A DNA stretch of 64,000 nt. It comes from a virus. How positions within the stretch are numbered: position 1 is the first letter of the stretch; each line of letters opens with the position of its first letter. This document shows positions 15,942-23,710 of this stretch, one piece after another. The translations under genes were made by a program, and so were the position numbers. Below the pieces are notes generated by a model. It worked only from the letters and a program-made list of their open reading frames with translations, was not told where the DNA came from and did not search any database. The stretch is taken from positions 22,052 through 86,051 of IMG/VR virus record IMGVR_UViG_3300050029_000114. The stretch is one strand, 5' to 3'.

Positions 15942-16943
15942 GGGGCCGACGTGCGCCCTGATCGCCTCTGCGGCCCTCTGTGCCGCTTGCCCGTCCGTTG
16001 CGACGTAAACGGTGCGGACCATCTCCTCGCGGGCTGTGCGGACCTCTGGCGGATCGCTGAGGGCAATCTCGACGGCCCGGACTAGGTGCTCAGGGTCGGA
16101 TGCCCCGACCTGGCCGCGCGGCCAGTCCCAAAACCGGCCGCCATGCTGCACGTCCCGCCGGTACCACGGGGCGTTCAACCACACGAGCGGGATGCCCAAG
16201 CTCGCCGCCTCCGGCAGAAGACTCGTGTTGTCGCCCACCAACACCGAGGCCCGGGCGAACACGTCGTCCACGTCGGGAACTGTCTCGACGCCGATCGCCT
16301 GCCACCGCTGCTCGATCTTCCGCCATAGGCGCGGGTGGCCGTGCCCGATCACCTTGAACCGGTCCGCCAACGCCGGGAGGGCGTCGTCGTAGTGGCGCCA
16401 CGCCCCGATCGTCTCCGGTATCTTCCTCGCCCCGAACCCGTGGAACGTGACCGCCACCGTCGGCACTACCTCGCCCAACCCTGACGGCTTCAGCTTCCCG
16501 TCGTGCCAGCGGTCCAGGCGCGGGCAGCCGACCGCCACCGCCGGGGTTTCCGGGTACTCGTCCCGCCACCGGTCGGCGACCGCCTCCGATGGGCACAAGA
16601 AGAGGGCGGTCCCGTCGTGGCCTCCGCTGCCGCTGTAGCTCGTGTCGCCCGCGGTGTTCGGGTCGCCGTCGTAGCTCTGCCCGGCGCCGTGCTCGACGTA
16701 GACGGTGCGCCGCCCGGCTCGCTCGACGGTCGTCTGATCCATGATCCCCGCTACGATCACCGCTGGGCCTAGCCCGTGGGGCGCGCCCCACTCGACCCGG
16801 TCCTGCACCCATTCGGGCGGCTCGACACTGGCGAACTGGCCCGCCAGGTAGATCGTGCCCCGCTCCCCCATATCCAGGGCCCTCCAGATCGGCTCGATAT
16901 GGGCCAGGTAGTGGGTCATCGTGGCGTACACGTCGACTGTCAT
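15939..16943 (-). CDS. GT-B glycosyltransferase, CDP-glycerol/epimerase-like
   Basis: A 334-residue protein. The C-terminal half has the GT-B nucleotide-sugar region: VPDVDDVFARASVLVGDNTSLLPEAASLGIPLVWLNAP, as in CDP-glycerol glycerophosphotransferases and UDP-GlcNAc 2-epimerase-like enzymes. CPSEAVADRW and VGCPRLDRW are also GT-B-like. It probably adds a sugar or polyol phosphate to a phage or host surface polymer. It is transcribed from box E and is one of several modification genes in the window. Confidence 0.75.
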   Translation of the reverse strand: MTVDVYATMTHYLAHIEPIWRALDMGERGTIYLAGQFASVEPPEWVQDRVEWGAPHGLGPAVIVAGIMDQTTVERAGRRTVYVEHGAGQSYDGDPNTAGDTSYSGSGGHDGTALFLCPSEAVADRWRDEYPETPAVAVGCPRLDRWHDGKLKPSGLGEVVPTVAVTFHGFGARKIPETIGAWRHYDDALPALADRFKVIGHGHPRLWRKIEQRWQAIGVETVPDVDDVFARASVLVGDNTSLLPEAASLGIPLVWLNAPWYRRDVQHGGRFWDWPRGQVGASDPEHLVRAVEIALSDPPEVRTAREEMVRTVYVATDGQAAQRAAEAIRAHVGP

Positions 16944-16952
16944 CGCCCTCGG

Positions 16953-16966
16953 ACTCTAGCGCGCTA
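16953..16966 (-). promoter_or_regulatory. TAGCGCGC-TAGAGT promoter box (site E)
   Basis: TAGAGT lies 9 nt before the GT start codon's ribosome region (ATG at 16943). The stop codon of the small zinc protein is inside the box. Confidence 0.6.
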
Positions 16967-17075
16967 GGGGCCTCGTGGGTTCGTGGCGGGGACAGTAGAA
17001 CGGGCCGTTGATATGCCCGCAAGCCTGGCTGCAAACGCAGCAATGGCCCGGTCCCAATCGGATCGGGCTATCCAT
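16956..17075 (-). CDS. 39-residue zinc-finger-like protein
   Basis: ATG at 17075, overlapping the end of the next gene by 8 bp; the stop is inside promoter box E. The sequence includes HCCVCSQACGHINGPFYCPRH, with paired Cys/His suited to one zinc ion. It fills what would otherwise be an empty gap. No family was recognised. Confidence 0.5.
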   Translation of the reverse strand: MDSPIRLGPGHCCVCSQACGHINGPFYCPRHEPTRPLAR

Positions 17076-17475
17076 TCGGATGGGCCTTGCCGGATGCCGG
17101 GTCGTTCCATCTCAGGTCGTCGTCCCTACCCATCCCGCACTCGCTGCACTTGCCGTGGCCGTACTCGCCTTCGGCCACGTCTGACAACCTGAACGGATGG
17201 CCGTCGCCCGGCCAGCCGTCCTCGCTCGGGCTGATGTCGATGAACACTTCCGGTTGCTTCCCGGTCGCCCGCGCTGTCCGCATGAACTCGTCCCACTGCT
17301 CAGCGGCGGCCAGGTTGTTCACCGTCATGCTCAACTGGCCAATGGGGGTCGCCTTCGCCCAGCTTGCGTTGCGGTCGCCGCGGGCTACCGCCGATAGGTT
17401 GATCTGGATGCCTGCATCCTTGCCGGGCAGCAAGGTTAGGCCGGTCAGGTAGAACTTGGCTCGGGTGGTACGCAT
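17068..17475 (-). CDS. Conserved-looking protein with C-terminal zinc knuckle
   Basis: A 135-residue protein (MRTTRAKFYLTGLTLLPG). The first 85 residues are a beta-rich domain (GIQINLSAVARGDRNASWAKATPIGQLSMTV). The C-terminus has KCSECGMG and downstream His. It resembles single-domain early proteins of actinophages of unknown function. The ATG has a GAGGAG site. It lies just downstream of the tRNA gene. Confidence 0.65.
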   Translation of the reverse strand: MRTTRAKFYLTGLTLLPGKDAGIQINLSAVARGDRNASWAKATPIGQLSMTVNNLAAAEQWDEFMRTARATGKQPEVFIDISPSEDGWPGDGHPFRLSDVAEGEYGHGKCSECGMGRDDDLRWNDPASGKAHPNG

Positions 17476-17544
17476 CGTGGCTCCTCGCGCTGATAGGGCG
17501 GAACTAGCGACGATGCGAGGGGCGCTCGGCCAACTCGACGTTCG

Positions 17545-17617
17545 AGGCGGAGACGGGACTCGAACCCGTGTCCTCTGGCTTATGAGGCCAACGCGCTACC
17601 GACTGCGCCACTCCGCT
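17545..17617 (-). tRNA. tRNA-Met (CAU)
   Basis: A 73-nt cloverleaf. Acceptor AGCGGAG/CTCCGCC (position 1-72 is an A-C mismatch), D arm GCGC/GCGC with loop AGTCGGTA, anticodon arm TTGGC-CTCATAA-GCCAG (CAU), T arm ACGGG-TTCGAGT-CCCGT. The 3' CCA is not encoded. The CUCAUAA loop fits elongator Met; Ile2, after lysidine modification, is the alternative. Confidence 0.92.
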
Positions 17618-17634
17618 CCGGCGAGTGTAGCCGC

Positions 17635-17928
17635 TCAGGTGGTCCGGCCGAGGTATCTGTCGCGCTCGGGGAACGTGCCCGTGCGGATACCGGTCATCAA
17701 GTCGTCGGTGATGGTGCCCTCCGGGCTGTAGCCAAGGTCGGCGGGCCAATGCTCGATCCTGGCGACCTTGACCGTCTCGTTCGCACGCTTCAAGCGGCGC
17801 ACCAGTTCCCGGGCCATGCAGTCCGGGCAGTTCGACCGCTCGCATCCGACGACGCTCTCGCTGTCGCCCTTCTCCCGCTGGCAGCCGTGGCCGCCCATGG
17901 CCTCGATAACTATTCTGTAATCTCCGAT
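17635..17928 (-). CDS. GGHGC-motif protein with 5' end disrupted by an HNH insertion
   Basis: The core from MGGHGCQREKGD (ATG at 17898) has Cys residues in GGHGCQ, VGCERSNCPDC and an alpha-helical middle. It resembles small actinophage proteins that normally start with an IEA-GGHGC pattern. Upstream the frame stays open through codons for GDYRIVIEA, and an AAAGAGG site lies 6 nt before an ATC codon (17926-17928) where an ATG would be expected. So the natural start appears to have become ATC next to the HNH insertion, and translation may use ATC weakly or the internal ATG at 17898. Confidence 0.6.
   Translation of the reverse strand: MGDYRIVIEAMGGHGCQREKGDSESVVGCERSNCPDCMARELVRRLKRANETVKVARIEHWPADLGYSPEGTITDDLMTGIRTGTFPERDRYLGRTT
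17899..17928 (-). repeat. Left copy of recoded 30-bp repeat
   Basis: Encodes [10 protein letters not shown] in frame with the downstream gene. Seven of the nine residues shared with the right copy use a different synonymous codon wherever a third base differs (GGA/GGT, GAT/GAC, AGA/AGG, ATA/ATC, ATC/ATT, GCC/GCT). Confidence 0.75.
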
Positions 17929-17958
17929 GTCACACCTCTTTCGGGTTATTGTTGCTAG

Positions 17959-18654
17959 GTGAAATCTCGATCGGTTGAGCCTTGCCAGGTCGCCGAATGC
18001 GGCGGCCGGTTTTACGCCCGTGGATGGTGCCGGTCACACTACAAGCGGTGGCAACGCTGGGGCGATCCGCTTGGTGTCGGGCCTCGCCGGGTCCGTCCGC
18101 CCCGCCCATGCGCCGTCCCGGGCTGCCCGAACCGTCACGCCGCGCATGGATACTGCCAGGCGCACTGGACGCGAGTACGCCGATATGGCGACCCGCGGGC
18201 CGATCGACCGATCGCTGTCCCGGCTCCAGATCGTTGCATCGTTGAAGGATGCGGGCGAAAACCATTCGGGCATGGCCTCTGCCAAGCGCACTATTCGCGC
18301 TTACGCCACACCGGCGGCCTTCGAGCGGATATCCCGATCGGTGCTCCTCGCCGTGAACTAGCCGATGGCGAGGAGCGGATCGGCAAGGATGGGTACGTCT
18401 GGACCCGAAGGGCCGGGCAGAGCGGCTACCAGCATCGGCTCCTGATGGCTGAGCACTTGGGGCGTCCCCTGCTCGGTAATGAGAATGTCCATCACCGCAA
18501 CGGGGACAGGGCCGACAACCGGCTTGAAAACCTTGAACTCTGGATTGCTCCGCAGCCGCCGGGGCAGCGGGTAACCGACACATTGATGTGGGCACGAGAG
18601 GTTGTCGCGCTCTACAGCGCCCTTGTGGATAGCGGCGATGCGGTGGTTCGGTAA
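17959..18654 (+). CDS. HNH homing-type endonuclease on the opposite strand
   Basis: A 231-residue protein, the only long convincing plus-strand gene. Four N-terminal repeats of the form C-x-V-x-x-C/GC...G-x-C-x-x-H-Y/W ([20 protein letters not shown] and relatives to about residue 125) look like zinc-binding DNA-recognition units. An HNH_3 domain follows, [20 protein letters not shown] (about 175-195), after [24 protein letters not shown]. It starts with GTG. It is inserted against the direction of all neighbours and flanked by a 30-bp recoded repeat. This is typical of a recently mobile homing gene. Confidence 0.93.
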   Translation: MKSRSVEPCQVAECGGRFYARGWCRSHYKRWQRWGDPLGVGPRRVRPPRPCAVPGCPNRHAAHGYCQAHWTRVRRYGDPRADRPIAVPAPDRCIVEGCGRKPFGHGLCQAHYSRLRHTGGLRADIPIGAPRRELADGEERIGKDGYVWTRRAGQSGYQHRLLMAEHLGRPLLGNENVHHRNGDRADNRLENLELWIAPQPPGQRVTDTLMWAREVVALYSALVDSGDAVVR

Positions 18655-18683
18655 GCCTCAATAACGATCCTGTAGTCACCCAT
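18654..18683 (-). repeat. Right copy of recoded 30-bp repeat
   Basis: Encodes [10 protein letters not shown] from a true ATG (18681-18683), with GAGGAGG upstream. The frame then runs 13 codons into antisense HNH sequence and stops, leaving a 23-residue decoy ORF. Confidence 0.75.
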
Positions 18684-18730
18684 TATCGGTCCTCCTCGGT
18701 TGCTGCGTCTGGCCTGCTGGCGCCAGGGTA

Positions 18731-21634
18731 CTAGAAGCCGAGCATCGACTCGAACAGCGCGTGGTAGCGGGGCAGCAGCACCTTCCATTCGTGCTCAGCG
18801 GCGATCCGGTCGGCCTCCGCGCTCATCCGGCCCATCAGGTCCGGGTCGGTCTGCAACCGGTCCATGCGCTCCGCCAATGAGGAGGCGTCGGTGTCGTGCA
18901 GGTCGACGCGCCCGGCCTGGCAGCGGAAGCTCCGGTACGTCTGACATTCGATCAGCATCTCGGCCGGGAGGATCGACCGGTTCGGCTCGGCGTCCGGCAT
19001 GAGCACCGGCATCCCCCGGCTCAGGGCCTCCATCATCGGCAAGCTCTGCCCGCCGTACCGCCTGGGGGCGATCACCACGTCGCCGTCGTCGTAGAGTCGC
19101 CGGTTGTCTCGTACGTCCTCGACTCGTAGGTCTAGCTCGATGTGCGACGGGAACCGGCGTGGCAGGGTCGGCATCTGTTGGGCGCGCACCACCAGCCGTG
19201 TCGGCTGCTCCACGATGTAGAGGGCGTCGATCAGAACGGTCGTCCCGGCCCGGTCGTGCCCGGCTGGGTGGCCGAGGACATGCAGGAAGCTGCGAACCTC
19301 GGTGCGGTGCTCGTAAGGGAAGCGGCTGCGGTCGATGCCATGCGGGACGTGCACCGCGTCCGGTACCTCGTCGATATGCCACGTCGAGGGGGCGATGAAC
19401 AGGTCGGGGCGGGGCAGGTCGTGGTCGGCGAAGTACCGGAAGAACTCGAAGTTGTAGATGCACGCCGTCTTGACGCCCAGCTTGGCGGCCAGGTCGTAGA
19501 TGCGGTACGCGTACGGTGTCTCGGCGGTGATAACCACGTCGAGCCCGCCCAGCCATAGCTCTAGCTGCTGGTCGCTGCACGTCAGGTCGCTGCCCTTGAA
19601 CTCGAACACGGCGGCCCCCGGGAACCGCTCCAAGTGCATCGGGTACGGGGAGATGTCGCCCATGTCCACGACGAGGGCCTTGTCCGGCTTCAAGTGGCGC
19701 ACGAGGTCGGCCGACTGGATGCCGAGCCCTCGGTTCTCGCTCCGACAGATGATCCCCAACCGTAGGTGGCGGCCCCCGTAGACCGTCTCGTCGCGCGGGT
19801 TCGGTGCGCCCTCCGGGGTCGGCCCGTCGTACTCCCACGTCATCCCGTACTTCGGGTCGGTCCCCCGGCCGTCGGTGTGCGTCGACCGTTTCAGGTCGCC
19901 CTCGGGGGCGTACAACCACAGCTTGAACTCCCCCCACCCGCGGGTTATCCCCCGCTTCATCCACCGGTTGTGGACGACGCCGTGCAGCACGTCCTCGATC
20001 ATCGTGCGGGCCTTCGCCCCGAAGTAGTCGGCCATGAGCCACCGGTAATGCTCGGTGCCCGACAGGTGGGGCCGCTGGCTCCACTGCACTGTTCGCATCA
20101 GCGGGGCGCCCTCCACGTCGACCGGCGCGGTGTCGAGCATCAGGTGTTGATGCTCCGGCTGGATGCGCGCCTCGTGGTGCAACCGAATCGTGTGGGCCTG
20201 GCCGCTGCGGACGGCCCGCACCAGCGCAGACCAGTCGACCTGGCCGACGATCGGGGTATCGTGCTCGACGAACAGAACGCAGTCAGATCGCACCCGGTCG
20301 AGCGTCGCTCTCGTCATGGCGGCCTGGTGGGTGTACTCGTCGAACATGATCGGCAGGACGTTCCGCCAGCGATGGTTCGTCGCCCACGCCAGCCGCCGCC
20401 GGTACTCGTCGTAGTCGGCCCGGCGGTCCTCCTGCTCGGGCCGGAGCCCGTCGACCATGACCAGTATCTCGCAGTCGCCTAGCTCGGTCTGCGCCCGGAT
20501 ACTGTCGATCGTCTCGGCGATCACGTCGATGCTCGGGTGCGCCGGTATCACGCTGGTCGGCATCAGTACCGTCACGGCGGCCGGTACAAGGGAAACGGGC
20601 CCCGAAGGGCCCGCTTCCCCGGACGAGTCGTTGCATCGCTCGCCCTCGCTGGCGGGGCCTTGCGGCCCCTCTATGGGTGTATTCGTGTCGCCCGTGCTGG
20701 TGCTGGCGTTGGCCTTCAATGTAGCCAGGTCGTCGGCCAGCCACCAAGCCATCTCCCGTTTCTTGCCCTGCCACCACGCGTGGCAGCGGGCCGCCTGGGC
20801 GGGCCAGTCGTCAAGTACCTGCTCGACCGTCACCCCGAAGTCGGCCCAATCCTCCAACACCGGGAACGGCGGCTCCTCCCCGAACAGGTACCGCCAGTAT
20901 CCTCGCTCGTCCGGCGTGTTCGGGGCGCTCGTGTCAGCTATCGGCACGCACCCTGCCTCCAACGCCTCGAACAGCCGGAACGTGTCCGGCGAGTAGGTGC
21001 CGCTCGGGCATGGGATGACCTTGCTGGCCGCCATCTCCCTCAGATAGTCCGGGTAGTCGAACCCGCTCCCGAAGATGCGGGTCACTCGGGTCCGGCCGTC
21101 ATGGTGGCTGTCCCGGCGGGCCTGCAACGCCTGGATGCACTCCTCCCGGCGGGCGTTGTTCAACTGCCCGGCGAAGAACCACCCCTGGGTGCGGCGCTCG
21201 GCCGGGTCGAACGTGTCCAAGATGCCCGGCGCCTGCGGCGGGAACCCGTCGCCTATCCGCCGGTCGGCCCGGTCGTGGCGGCCCTCGTGCGGGGTCTGCA
21301 CCCATACCTTCATGTTCGGGTGGGTCAGCCGCTCGTACGGGAACTCGCCTTCCTCGTCGCCGCACAGCAGCACGAGCACCCACTGGAACCGGGCGAGCGC
21401 CGCGTTGATCTGCTCGACCTGGGTGGCGTACCACCGGGCCGGGAACACGACGATCGCCCCGTCCTCGCTCTCAGGGACCTCCTGCGCCGTCGCATAGTGC
21501 TCCCACTCCATCGGCAGGGTCGGTGCCCGCCAAGCCCATACGGCCCCGGCTAGCAGCCCCTCAATGATCCCCTGATCCCAGTAGCCGCGGGCGTAGACGC
21601 CGGGCTCGGTGCCCCACCATATGACAGCGGTCAT
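18731..21634 (-). CDS. Three-domain glycosyltransferase
   Basis: A 967-residue protein starting at MTAVIWWG. Residues about 1-300 resemble an exostosin/GT47-like domain (IPCPSGTYSPDTFRLFEALEAGCVPI). Residues about 306-350 are a low-complexity linker. About 354-470 is a GT2-like GT-A domain (VTVLMPTSVIPAHPSIDVIAETIDSIR, then CVLFVEHDTPI where a DxD-type site is expected). About 625-967 is a GT4 GT-B domain (RLGIICRSENRGLG and YGGQSLPMMEALSRGMPVLMPD). It could build a whole oligosaccharide on a virion or host polymer. The linker encodes strong RNA hairpins. Confidence 0.85.
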   Translation of the reverse strand: MTAVIWWGTEPGVYARGYWDQGIIEGLLAGAVWAWRAPTLPMEWEHYATAQEVPESEDGAIVVFPARWYATQVEQINAALARFQWVLVLLCGDEEGEFPYERLTHPNMKVWVQTPHEGRHDRADRRIGDGFPPQAPGILDTFDPAERRTQGWFFAGQLNNARREECIQALQARRDSHHDGRTRVTRIFGSGFDYPDYLREMAASKVIPCPSGTYSPDTFRLFEALEAGCVPIADTSAPNTPDERGYWRYLFGEEPPFPVLEDWADFGVTVEQVLDDWPAQAARCHAWWQGKKREMAWWLADDLATLKANASTSTGDTNTPIEGPQGPASEGERCNDSSGEAGPSGPVSLVPAAVTVLMPTSVIPAHPSIDVIAETIDSIRAQTELGDCEILVMVDGLRPEQEDRRADYDEYRRRLAWATNHRWRNVLPIMFDEYTHQAAMTRATLDRVRSDCVLFVEHDTPIVGQVDWSALVRAVRSGQAHTIRLHHEARIQPEHQHLMLDTAPVDVEGAPLMRTVQWSQRPHLSGTEHYRWLMADYFGAKARTMIEDVLHGVVHNRWMKRGITRGWGEFKLWLYAPEGDLKRSTHTDGRGTDPKYGMTWEYDGPTPEGAPNPRDETVYGGRHLRLGIICRSENRGLGIQSADLVRHLKPDKALVVDMGDISPYPMHLERFPGAAVFEFKGSDLTCSDQQLELWLGGLDVVITAETPYAYRIYDLAAKLGVKTACIYNFEFFRYFADHDLPRPDLFIAPSTWHIDEVPDAVHVPHGIDRSRFPYEHRTEVRSFLHVLGHPAGHDRAGTTVLIDALYIVEQPTRLVVRAQQMPTLPRRFPSHIELDLRVEDVRDNRRLYDDGDVVIAPRRYGGQSLPMMEALSRGMPVLMPDAEPNRSILPAEMLIECQTYRSFRCQAGRVDLHDTDASSLAERMDRLQTDPDLMGRMSAEADRIAAEHEWKVLLPRYHALFESMLGF
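20597..20682 (-). repeat. Two tetraloop hairpins inside the glycosyltransferase linker
   Basis: Minus strand GGGGCC-GCAA-GGCCCC (20654-20669) and GGGCCC-TTCG-GGGCCC (20597-20612), preceded by a 16-bp sequence (20667-20682) identical to 45723-45738 in an intergenic hairpin region. The DNA looks like a captured terminator or processing module read through in frame. Confidence 0.6.
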
Positions 21635-21660
21635 GGTTTCGCTGACCCGCGTACCTCGGC

Positions 21661-22044
21661 CTAAACGTTCTTGATGTCCCGCTCGGCCTGCTCCTCGATC
21701 CCGACGAGTGCAGCCCGGCCTCCGACCGCTTCGAGGATCGCGTCGAGCTTGACCTGTTGGGCTCGGCCCTCCCGGTTCTGCGCCGACTGGATGATGAAAA
21801 CCATGATGAACGTGACGACGGTCGTGAACGTGTTGATGTACAGCCCGTAGTTCGTGTTCTGAAGCCCTCCCCTGACGAAAAACAGCCCGGACGCCCAGGA
21901 GAGCACGACGAGGATGGCTAGGGCTATCGCCCATGTCGAGCCGAGCCAGCCGGTCATCGCCGAGACGGCCCGCACTAGCACCGGCGGGTTCTGTGCCTGC
22001 GTCTCGGCCTCGATCGCCTCGACTGCGTCGAGCGGGGCCATCAC
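21661..22044 (-). CDS. Two-helix membrane protein, iron-permease-like; holin candidate
   Basis: A 127-residue protein. Hydrophobic segments lie at about 36-57 (TWAIALAILVVLSWASGLFF) and 66-88 (YGLYINTFTTVVTFIMVFII), followed by QSAQNREGRAQQVKLDAILEA. The pattern matches the low-affinity iron permease-like family (INTFTTVVTFIMVF..QN.QNRE). In phages, proteins of this shape next to the endolysin often act as holins, and this gene follows the endolysin by 7 bp. Function is inferred. Confidence 0.65.
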   Translation of the reverse strand: MMAPLDAVEAIEAETQAQNPPVLVRAVSAMTGWLGSTWAIALAILVVLSWASGLFFVRGGLQNTNYGLYINTFTTVVTFIMVFIIQSAQNREGRAQQVKLDAILEAVGGRAALVGIEEQAERDIKNV

Positions 22045-22051
22045 GCTCCTG

Positions 22052-22975
22052 TCATTGGGTCGCCCCGTGGATCGCGGCTAGCTCGGCCGTGATCTTCACG
22101 ATAGCGTCGTGGTCGCCTGGCACCCCGCCGGTCGGCAGGCTCGCCACGAGGGCCTGGAGGGATGCTAGGGCGGCCTCGTCGGCGTTCAGCCGCGCCAGCC
22201 ATGACGCCACCCGGTCGGGTGTCCCGGCGAACCGGTAATACCGGAACGGGTCGCCCGTCGTGTCGGCGTGCTCGAACGTCACGATCACGTACCCGGTCGT
22301 CCACGGGGCCCCGCCGATCGTCTCGCTCGATCCGGTCCCGGCGTGCCACTCCGGGTGAGCGTTCAGCCCGCCGCAATACGGGGCACCGTCGGCCGTGAAG
22401 ATGCTGCCGTCCGGCTTCATCGACCACGACCCGCCGCTGATCGGGTCGCCGAAAGTGACTGCTGTGATCATCGGTCCTCCTATGTCCGCCGCGGCGGCGA
22501 TAGCTGGTAGCTGCCCCAGGCGCAACGGCCCCGGGCACGGATGGTTCCCCCAGGCAACGTCCGGCTGGCCGGTCGGGAAATGGCAGTGTGCCGTGATGCC
22601 CTTACCGCCATGGTCGACGGCCGTGTAGGGCCACTGGCCGGGCTCGGCTATGTCATGCAGCCATCGGAGCAGCTTCACGAGCGTCCCGATCTGCGCCACG
22701 TTCATGTACTCGTCCACGGTGCCGTCTACCTCGATGGACCCGTACCAGCCGTTGCCGTTCATCTGCGCCCACGAGACTTCGGCCGTGTCGATGTACTGCT
22801 CTAGCTCCCCGTTCGCCCCGACCCAGAAATGGGAGCTAGCGCCGTGGGCGGGGTCGACGAAGTAGCCGTACGGGTCGACGTGGGTTGTCGTGACGTGGAT
22901 GACCCAACCGAAGTAGCCGGACCGGGCGAGCCCGTGGCTCGGGACCGGCTTCTGGATAGCGAACGAGCAGAGCAT
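22052..22975 (-). CDS. Endolysin, N-acetylmuramoyl-L-alanine amidase type
   Basis: A 307-residue protein. The amidase_2/PGRP fold spans residues about 20-150: WVIHVTTTHVDPYG with zinc His27, ASSHFWVGANGELEQYID, then HCHFPTGQP and NHPCPGP providing the later His and Cys147 ligands. It cleaves the bond between muramic acid and the stem peptide. The C-terminal 140 residues carry a small beta module (MKPDGSIFTADGAPYCGG) and a helical tail and may bind the wall. There is no signal peptide, so a holin is expected. It is driven by box F with a near-leaderless ATG. Confidence 0.87.
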   Translation of the reverse strand: MLCSFAIQKPVPSHGLARSGYFGWVIHVTTTHVDPYGYFVDPAHGASSHFWVGANGELEQYIDTAEVSWAQMNGNGWYGSIEVDGTVDEYMNVAQIGTLVKLLRWLHDIAEPGQWPYTAVDHGGKGITAHCHFPTGQPDVAWGNHPCPGPLRLGQLPAIAAAADIGGPMITAVTFGDPISGGSWSMKPDGSIFTADGAPYCGGLNAHPEWHAGTGSSETIGGAPWTTGYVIVTFEHADTTGDPFRYYRFAGTPDRVASWLARLNADEAALASLQALVASLPTGGVPGDHDAIVKITAELAAIHGATQ

Positions 22976-22985
22976 TCCGGGCCGG

Positions 22986-22999
22986 ACTCTAGCGCGCTA
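22986..22999 (-). promoter_or_regulatory. TAGCGCGC-TAGAGT promoter box (site F)
   Basis: TAGAGT is 10 nt before the endolysin ATG. The palindrome is extended here by another GCGC repeat. Confidence 0.6.
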
Positions 23000-23015
23000 G
23001 CGCGCCGGTTACGCG

Positions 23016-23049
23016 CCACCGCCCCGGGCGGGTGGCCTCGGGGCGGTGG
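23016..23049 (-). terminator. Perfect 11-bp GC hairpin
   Basis: CCACCGCCCCG (minus strand, 23039-23049) pairs with CGGGGCGGTGG (23016-23026) around a 12-nt loop, after the small basic gene and before the endolysin promoter. Confidence 0.7.
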
Positions 23050-23079
23050 TCGCTGCGGTGTCTCGGGTGGCTTATGGGA

Positions 23080-23292
23080 TCATGCCGTGTACCTCGACCC
23101 TGGGTTTAGCCGCTCTAGGCGGGCGATCGTCTCGTCTACCTTGTCCGCGTCGACGTACAAGGAGATGGCTTTGGCCGGGGTGCCGCTCTTGGTGGTCCGG
23201 CGGATACCGACCTGGGTGGCCTGGCGGCGCTCCCGGCGGATCGAGGCCAACTGGCCGTGCGTGGCGTTCGTGATCTTCATCGGGCGGGCCAT
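23080..23292 (-). CDS. Small basic protein, possible ribbon-helix-helix DNA binder
   Basis: A 70-residue, Arg/Lys-rich protein (MARPMKITNATHGQLASIRRERRQ). The C-terminus AISLYVDADKVDETIARLERLNPG has a strand followed by a helix, as in MetJ/Arc-type dimers. Monocistronic: promoter upstream, terminator downstream. The ATG lies 6 nt after TAGGAT. Autoregulation is plausible. Confidence 0.6.
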   Translation of the reverse strand: MARPMKITNATHGQLASIRRERRQATQVGIRRTTKSGTPAKAISLYVDADKVDETIARLERLNPGSRYTA

Positions 23293-23298
23293 GTGTCC

Positions 23299-23337
23299 AT
23301 CCTACCCCTCGGCTCCCGTTTGTCTAGGGGTTTCTAG
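23299..23337 (-). promoter_or_regulatory. CTAGAAACCCCTAGACA promoter
   Basis: The element spans 23321-23337, its 3' TAGACA serving as -35. TAGGAT at 23299-23304 is the -10 with a 16-nt spacer. Confidence 0.65.
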
Positions 23338-23710
23338 CGGCTGCCGTTATCGGCGCCCTCTCCCCTGAGCGGTAAGCCCGATCGTAATCCCGGCGGCACT
23401 GGCGGCATCGTCGATGTCCCTTCCGGTTGCGCAGGGTGTTCTCCGGCGTGTAGTCGTGCCCTTGCGGGCAGGCGGTTTTGCCGTTCGTGTCCCGGCGGTC
23501 ACCGGGGCGTCCGCTGCGCGTGTTGGCTGATCGGGTCGCGGGGCGGAGGTGGTCGGGATTGCAGCAGCGGCGGTGCGGGCAGGAGCCTCCACCGGGGCAC
23601 GCCTTGTCCTCGTTATGGCATTGGTGATCCAAGTCGAGTCCCGGCGGTACCGGCCCTTTCTTGAGTCGCTGGCGCTCGGCCAGGTTCCGTTGGCGTGGCT
23701 TGCGTGGCAC
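23324..23710 (-). CDS. HNH endonuclease
   Basis: A 128-residue protein. GLDLDHQCHNEDKACPGGGSCPHRRCCNPDHLRPAT holds the HNH core with extra zinc Cys, and CPQGHDYTPENTL...CRQCRRDY a second zinc site. It overlaps the upstream glycosyltransferase by 98 bp, so insertion may have trimmed that gene. Its stop codon is part of the downstream promoter element. Confidence 0.87.
   Translation of the reverse strand: MPRKPRQRNLAERQRLKKGPVPPGLDLDHQCHNEDKACPGGGSCPHRRCCNPDHLRPATRSANTRSGRPGDRRDTNGKTACPQGHDYTPENTLRNRKGHRRCRQCRRDYDRAYRSGERAPITAAARNP

Noticed and set aside
17930-18679. A 249-codon leftward frame across the HNH gene
   Set aside because: It is antisense to the HNH gene with its clear zinc repeats and HNH motif, and is low complexity.
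21661-22044. Calling the membrane protein an iron permease
   Set aside because: It matches that small family in sequence pattern, but transport function is unlikely in a phage; its place next to the endolysin favours a lysis role.
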